This document shows positions 60,692 to 64,000 of a stretch of 64,000 nt of DNA, one piece after another; within the stretch, counting starts at the first letter, position 1, and every line of letters starts with the position of its first letter. Source of the stretch: RGIG3102 sp964649845. GTDB lineage: Bacteria > Bacillota > Clostridia > Oscillospirales > Ruminococcaceae. Made by a program: the position numbers and the translations under genes. The stretch spans positions 31,914 to 95,913 of the forward strand of contig CAZYSS010000001.1 in the NCBI GenBank assembly GCA_964649845.1, written 5' to 3'. Below the pieces are notes generated by a model. That model had not been told where the DNA came from, searched no databases, and worked only from the letters and a program-made list of their open reading frames with translations.

Positions 60692-61207
60692 TTATTTTAC
60701 ATCAATCCAGTATCTCTGACCGATTTTTGGCAGACCATTGCGGATGATTTCCACCTCGTTTTCCAGCACGCCGCCGGCGTTGAGAATGGATTTTGCAGAT
60801 GCCACATTTTCGCTTACACAGCAGACAAGCACCTTGTCCAGCTTCAGTTCTTTGAAAAACGGCATACTCATTTCAATCATCTTTGCGGCATAACCGTGAC
60901 CGCGGTGTTTCGGTGACACGCCGTAGCCGATATGCCCGCCGTATTTCAGCAGCCCGCTGTTGAGGAAATGACGCACTTCGATTGCACCCAGGATTTCATC
61001 GCCGTCAGTCAGGAACATCATTGTGCCCGGCACCAGCAGTCGAGGCGGGTCGGTTTCCATTGTGTGCAGGTGGGCAGCAAATTCTTCAAAACCCAGTGAG
61101 TATTTCTGCAAGGTGGAAGGAATAATCTCTTCGTCTTTCCAGTCTGCAATAAAATCTGCAAGAGCGCCTTTCATAGATTCATCCAATTTTTTTAACCGCA
61201 AAGCCAT
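60692..61207 (-). CDS. GNAT acetyltransferase
   Basis: A 171-residue N-acetyltransferase of the RimJ/RimL-like type: the acetyl-CoA motif GYGVSPKHRGHGYAAKMI (about 96-113) with the R/Q-x-x-G-x-G/A core, and VSENVASAKSILNAGG. Acts on an amine or N-terminus; target unknown. Gap of 50 nt to the MBL gene in the same direction, possible operon. Confidence 0.9.
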   Translation of the reverse strand: MALRLKKLDESMKGALADFIADWKDEEIIPSTLQKYSLGFEEFAAHLHTMETDPPRLLVPGTMMFLTDGDEILGAIEVRHFLNSGLLKYGGHIGYGVSPKHRGHGYAAKMIEMSMPFFKELKLDKVLVCCVSENVASAKSILNAGGVLENEVEIIRNGLPKIGQRYWIDVK

Positions 61208-61336
61208 AAGCCTTCTCCTTCCAAAAAAGTTTATTAGTAACCTTATATTAACTCAATTTTCATATTTTTGCAACAAATATGTTAATTTGTGGTATAATGC
61301 AGGCATAAGACAAAGCTGGTTAAAAGGAGAATTAGT

Positions 61337-62482
61337 ATGAGTGTAATATTGAGCGAAAGGCTGCAAAAATTTCTGGAACGGCACAGACAGTATCATTATG
61401 ATATGACAGTGGAGCTGGCACAGGTGCCTGCCCCAAGTAACAAGGAAGAAAAGCGTGCAGCCTGGGTGAAAAACTGGTTTAACAGTCTGGGTGCAACAGA
61501 CAGCTATATCGACAAGGCATTGAATGTAGTGCTGCCCCTGAACTGTGAGGGCTGTGATGAAATAGTGGTGATTATGGCCCATATGGACGTGGTGTTCCCT
61601 GACGAAACCCCGCTGCCTCTGGAAGTGAGAGACGGCAAAATTTTCTGCCCGGGCATCTGTGATGACACCGCCAACCTGACAACACTGCTGCTTATCACAA
61701 AATATATTCTGGAAAACAACCTGAAACCTGACACAGGTCTGCTGATTGTGGCAAACACAGGGGAAGAAGGTCTGGGCAATCTGAAAGGCAGCCGTCAGAT
61801 TATGGAAGACTACAAAGGCAGGGTAAAGGAATTTATCTCCTTTGACGGCACCTTTGGCTATGTGTGCAACGATGCCGTGGGCAGCCACCGCTACAGTGTG
61901 GAAATAAAGACAGAGGGCGGCCACAGCTACGGCAATTTCGGCAACAGAAATGCTATAGCCCTCCTAGCAAGTATGATAGACACACTGTACACCATAAAAG
62001 TGCCTCCAATGGGCAAAACCACTTACAATGTGGGCACAATTGAAGGCGGCACCAGCGTAAACACCATTGCACAGAATGCAAAAATGCTGTATGAATACCG
62101 CTCTGACAATCTGGAAAGTCTGGCTATTATGGAAAAATTTTTCAACTCCGTATGTCAGGCCTATTCTGATATGGGCGTGGAAGTAAATGTGAAAATTCTG
62201 GGTAAACGCCCTTGCAAAGGCACAGTGGACGAAGCCGCCCTTAAAGCCCTGACAGACAAGGCTATTGCCATAAGCGAACAGTATACAGGCATAAAATGCA
62301 GTCAGGGGGCCAGCAGCACCGACTGCAACACACCGCTGTCCATGGGTGTACCCGCTGTATGTCTGGGCCTGTGTGAAGGCCGCGGTGCCCACACAAGAGG
62401 CGAATGGCTGGAAATTGACAGCCTGCCTGTAGGCGCACAGCTGGCAGGTGCATTTATCAGTACATACTTTTCAGAGTTCTGA
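61337..62482 (+). CDS. M20-family metallopeptidase
   Basis: A 381-residue peptidase with the two-metal site: VIMAHMDVV (His), CPGICDDTANL (Asp), ANTGEEGLG (Glu, catalytic base and ligand), FDGTFG (Asp) and GAHTRGEW (His), plus an inserted lid domain with SVEIKTEGGHSYG. Resembles PepT/PepV-type or DapE-related amidohydrolases hydrolysing small peptides. Promoter TATAAT near 61295. Stem ATAAACGTGCT/AGCACGTTTAT follows. Confidence 0.9.
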   Translation: MSVILSERLQKFLERHRQYHYDMTVELAQVPAPSNKEEKRAAWVKNWFNSLGATDSYIDKALNVVLPLNCEGCDEIVVIMAHMDVVFPDETPLPLEVRDGKIFCPGICDDTANLTTLLLITKYILENNLKPDTGLLIVANTGEEGLGNLKGSRQIMEDYKGRVKEFISFDGTFGYVCNDAVGSHRYSVEIKTEGGHSYGNFGNRNAIALLASMIDTLYTIKVPPMGKTTYNVGTIEGGTSVNTIAQNAKMLYEYRSDNLESLAIMEKFFNSVCQAYSDMGVEVNVKILGKRPCKGTVDEAALKALTDKAIAISEQYTGIKCSQGASSTDCNTPLSMGVPAVCLGLCEGRGAHTRGEWLEIDSLPVGAQLAGAFISTYFSEF

Positions 62483-62514
62483 TTCAACACAATCAACTAT
62501 TTAGTTTTATAAAT

Positions 62515-62560
62515 ATAAACGTGCTGTTTTCCCTTTCAGGACAATAAATAGCACGTTTAT
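62515..62560 (+). terminator. Long-loop hairpin after the M20 gene
   Basis: ATAAACGTGCT (62515-62525) / AGCACGTTTAT (62550-62560), 24-nt loop; a possible terminator, weak T run. Confidence 0.55.
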
Positions 62561-62655
62561 TCTTATTTTAATTAATTTCATATCAATATTTTGTTATTAT
62601 AATTATTTTAGTATTATGCCAATATGTTAAATTATACAAAAAATATTTTTTTATC

Positions 62656-62675
62656 TAATCAAATTGTAGATTTTG
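62656..62675 (+). promoter_or_regulatory. Shared upstream box of PatB copy 2
   Basis: TAATCAAATTGTAGATTTTG, one base different from the box before copy 1. TTTAAA and TAAAAT (17-nt spacing) follow. The box is 95 nt before the ATG. Confidence 0.6.
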
Positions 62676-62769
62676 ACAAAAACTGTTTAAATTTCACACA
62701 TTTTATTGTAAAATATAGTCAACAAGATATGGTTAAAAACCATCAAAATCGAAAGGACAGGTATTATTT

Positions 62770-63999
62770 ATGGCATACTCAAAATTCGCAAAGAGATATG
62801 ACTTTGAAACAGTTATGGACCGCCGTGGTCTTGACGCAAGAAAATGGGACGTTATTCCAATTCCAGGTGCAGAAGTAGAACCAGGCTTCTCACACATTCC
62901 AATGTGGGTTGCTGACATGGACTTCCCAACAGCTCCAGCAGTTATCGACGCTATCATGGCTCGTCTCTTCGCTTCTCCAGCTATGGGTTACTTCCCACTG
63001 GCAGGCACAGGTTTCTACGATGCTATCATCAAATGGCATAAAGAAAGAAACAACGTAACAATCGAAAACCCAGACGTTATCTCCTACGAAAACTCTGTTC
63101 TCGGTGGCGTTTCCAACGTTATCCGTGTTTATACAGAAGAAGGCGAACCAGTTCTCCTCCACAGCCCAACATACGTAGGCTTCACAGGTACAGTTAACTC
63201 TGCAAAACGTACAATCGTTCTCTCCGAACTGGTACAGGACGAAGAAGGTACATACAGAATGGACTTTGAAGATATGCGCAAAAAAGTTGTTGAAAACAAC
63301 ATCAAAGTTGCTATCTTCTGTAACCCACACAACCCAACAGGCCGTGTTTGGGAACCATGGGAAATCCAGAAATTTGTTGAACTGATGGTTGAACTGAACG
63401 TTAAGATTATTTCTGACGAAATCTGGTCTGACTTTATCATGGGCGAAAGAAAACACACACCAGCATGGTCCGTTTCCGAACTGGCAAAAGACAATGTTGC
63501 ATGTATGTATGCATGTACAAAAACATTTAACCTTGCAGGTCTTGTAGGTGCTTACTCTGTTATCCACAATGATGAAACAAGAGCTAAATGTAGAGAACTG
63601 GCTGCACAGACACACTACAACCAGCCAAATATCCTGTCTGTTCACGCTCTGGTTGGCGCTTACAACGAAGGTGCTGAATACGTTGACAAACTTCTGGAAG
63701 TTATCAGAAGCAACCAGCAGCATGCTTACGATGTAATGCAGACATGGGGCGGCCTTGTTAAAACACAGAAACCACAGGGTACATATGTAATGTTCCTTGA
63801 CTGGACAGAATTCTGTGAAAAACGCGGCAAAACAATGGACGAAGTACTGAAAAAATGTGTATCCGTTGGCGTTATCTGCCAGGACGGTCGTCCATTCCAC
63901 GGTCCATGTCACGCACGTTTCAACTTTGCTTGCCCACACAGCTCTGTAGTTGAAGCATTCGACAGACTGACAAAATACGTTATCAACGCTGAATGGTAA
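62770..63999 (+). CDS. PatB/MalY-type aminotransferase, copy 2
   Basis: A 409-residue PLP enzyme, a near copy of the protein at 40323, including the PLP-binding YACTKTFNLAGL. Changes cluster at DARKWDVIPIPGAEVEP, MGERKHTPAW and a few others; from 62887 to 63131 the two genes are identical in DNA. The expected activity is cysteine desulfhydrase or cystathionine beta-lyase. It has the opposite orientation. Complete, ending TAA at 63999, one base before the window end. Confidence 0.93.
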   Translation: MAYSKFAKRYDFETVMDRRGLDARKWDVIPIPGAEVEPGFSHIPMWVADMDFPTAPAVIDAIMARLFASPAMGYFPLAGTGFYDAIIKWHKERNNVTIENPDVISYENSVLGGVSNVIRVYTEEGEPVLLHSPTYVGFTGTVNSAKRTIVLSELVQDEEGTYRMDFEDMRKKVVENNIKVAIFCNPHNPTGRVWEPWEIQKFVELMVELNVKIISDEIWSDFIMGERKHTPAWSVSELAKDNVACMYACTKTFNLAGLVGAYSVIHNDETRAKCRELAAQTHYNQPNILSVHALVGAYNEGAEYVDKLLEVIRSNQQHAYDVMQTWGGLVKTQKPQGTYVMFLDWTEFCEKRGKTMDEVLKKCVSVGVICQDGRPFHGPCHARFNFACPHSSVVEAFDRLTKYVINAEW

Positions 64000-64000
64000 T

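Noticed and set aside
1..64000. Search by eye for tRNA, rRNA, CRISPR, phage or transposase genes.
   Set aside because: No convincing cloverleaf, repeat-spacer array, integrase or transposase motif was seen.

Overview
The window reads as chromosomal core DNA from an anaerobic, low-to-middle GC Gram-positive bacterium of the class Clostridia, most like a gut member of the Oscillospirales/Ruminococcaceae type. The clues are strong AGGAGG ribosome sites, a complete type II fatty-acid operon with FabK instead of FabI, a c-di-AMP receptor/holB/ricT cluster, feoAB with its Cys-rich partner, a clostridial ferredoxin, BlaI/BlaR1-like regulation, a CarD-family regulator, and intergenic spacers full of GC-rich palindromes. 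This placement is inference from gene content. No rRNA, tRNA, CRISPR array, prophage or transposase was seen.

Layout. 1-9.4 kb: PHP phosphoesterase; a small membrane protein divergent from an Xre regulator with two operator dyads; an MFS transporter; an unknown acidic protein; a lipoprotein; feoA-feoB and a 50-residue Cys-rich protein behind an iron-type promoter with two dyads; a MATE exporter. 9.5-14 kb: UroD-family protein, LysR regulator, DUF1287 protein, C39-like protein and cyclophilin. 14-26 kb: birA converging on the operon acpP-accB-accC-accDA(fused)-fabH-fabK-fabX-like-fabD-fabG-fabF-fabZ, preceded by a MarR regulator (FabT-like) and three matching operators, then a deformylase homologue. 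26-35 kb: nitroreductase, circularly permuted GH3 glycosidase, glutamine-amidotransferase-like hydrolase, amidohydrolase plus PnuC-like transporter, CarD-like regulator, M24 peptidase. 35-42 kb: a methyltransferase, a two-component system, a frameshifted glycosyltransferase and a PatB-type aminotransferase. 42-57 kb: BlaI/BlaR1-like operon, two large membrane proteins, HAD and SGNH hydrolases, two unrelated enzymes, a degenerate galactokinase homologue, ferredoxin, ricT-holB-darA and enzyme I. 57-64 kb: CofE-like ligase, YitT protein, MBL hydrolase, GNAT, M20 peptidase, and a second, nearly identical PatB copy in opposite orientation.

How parts work together. The fatty-acid block is self-contained: BirA biotinylates AccB, AccBC plus the AccDA fusion make malonyl-CoA, FabD and ACP feed elongation by FabH/F/G/Z/K, and the MarR protein probably controls it through the dyads. 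The FabK paralogue with four clustered cysteines is a candidate for the missing unsaturated-fatty-acid branch. FeoAB imports ferrous iron.

Most noteworthy: the galactokinase homologue that lost its ATP/sugar signature motifs but keeps an intact, well-expressed-looking frame; the FabX-like protein; the inverted aminotransferase duplication with a 245-nt identical tract; and a dispersed family of palindromic intergenic units with constant GGGCG/CGCCC frames and variable inner words. Several promoters have clear dyads located where a repressor would act.
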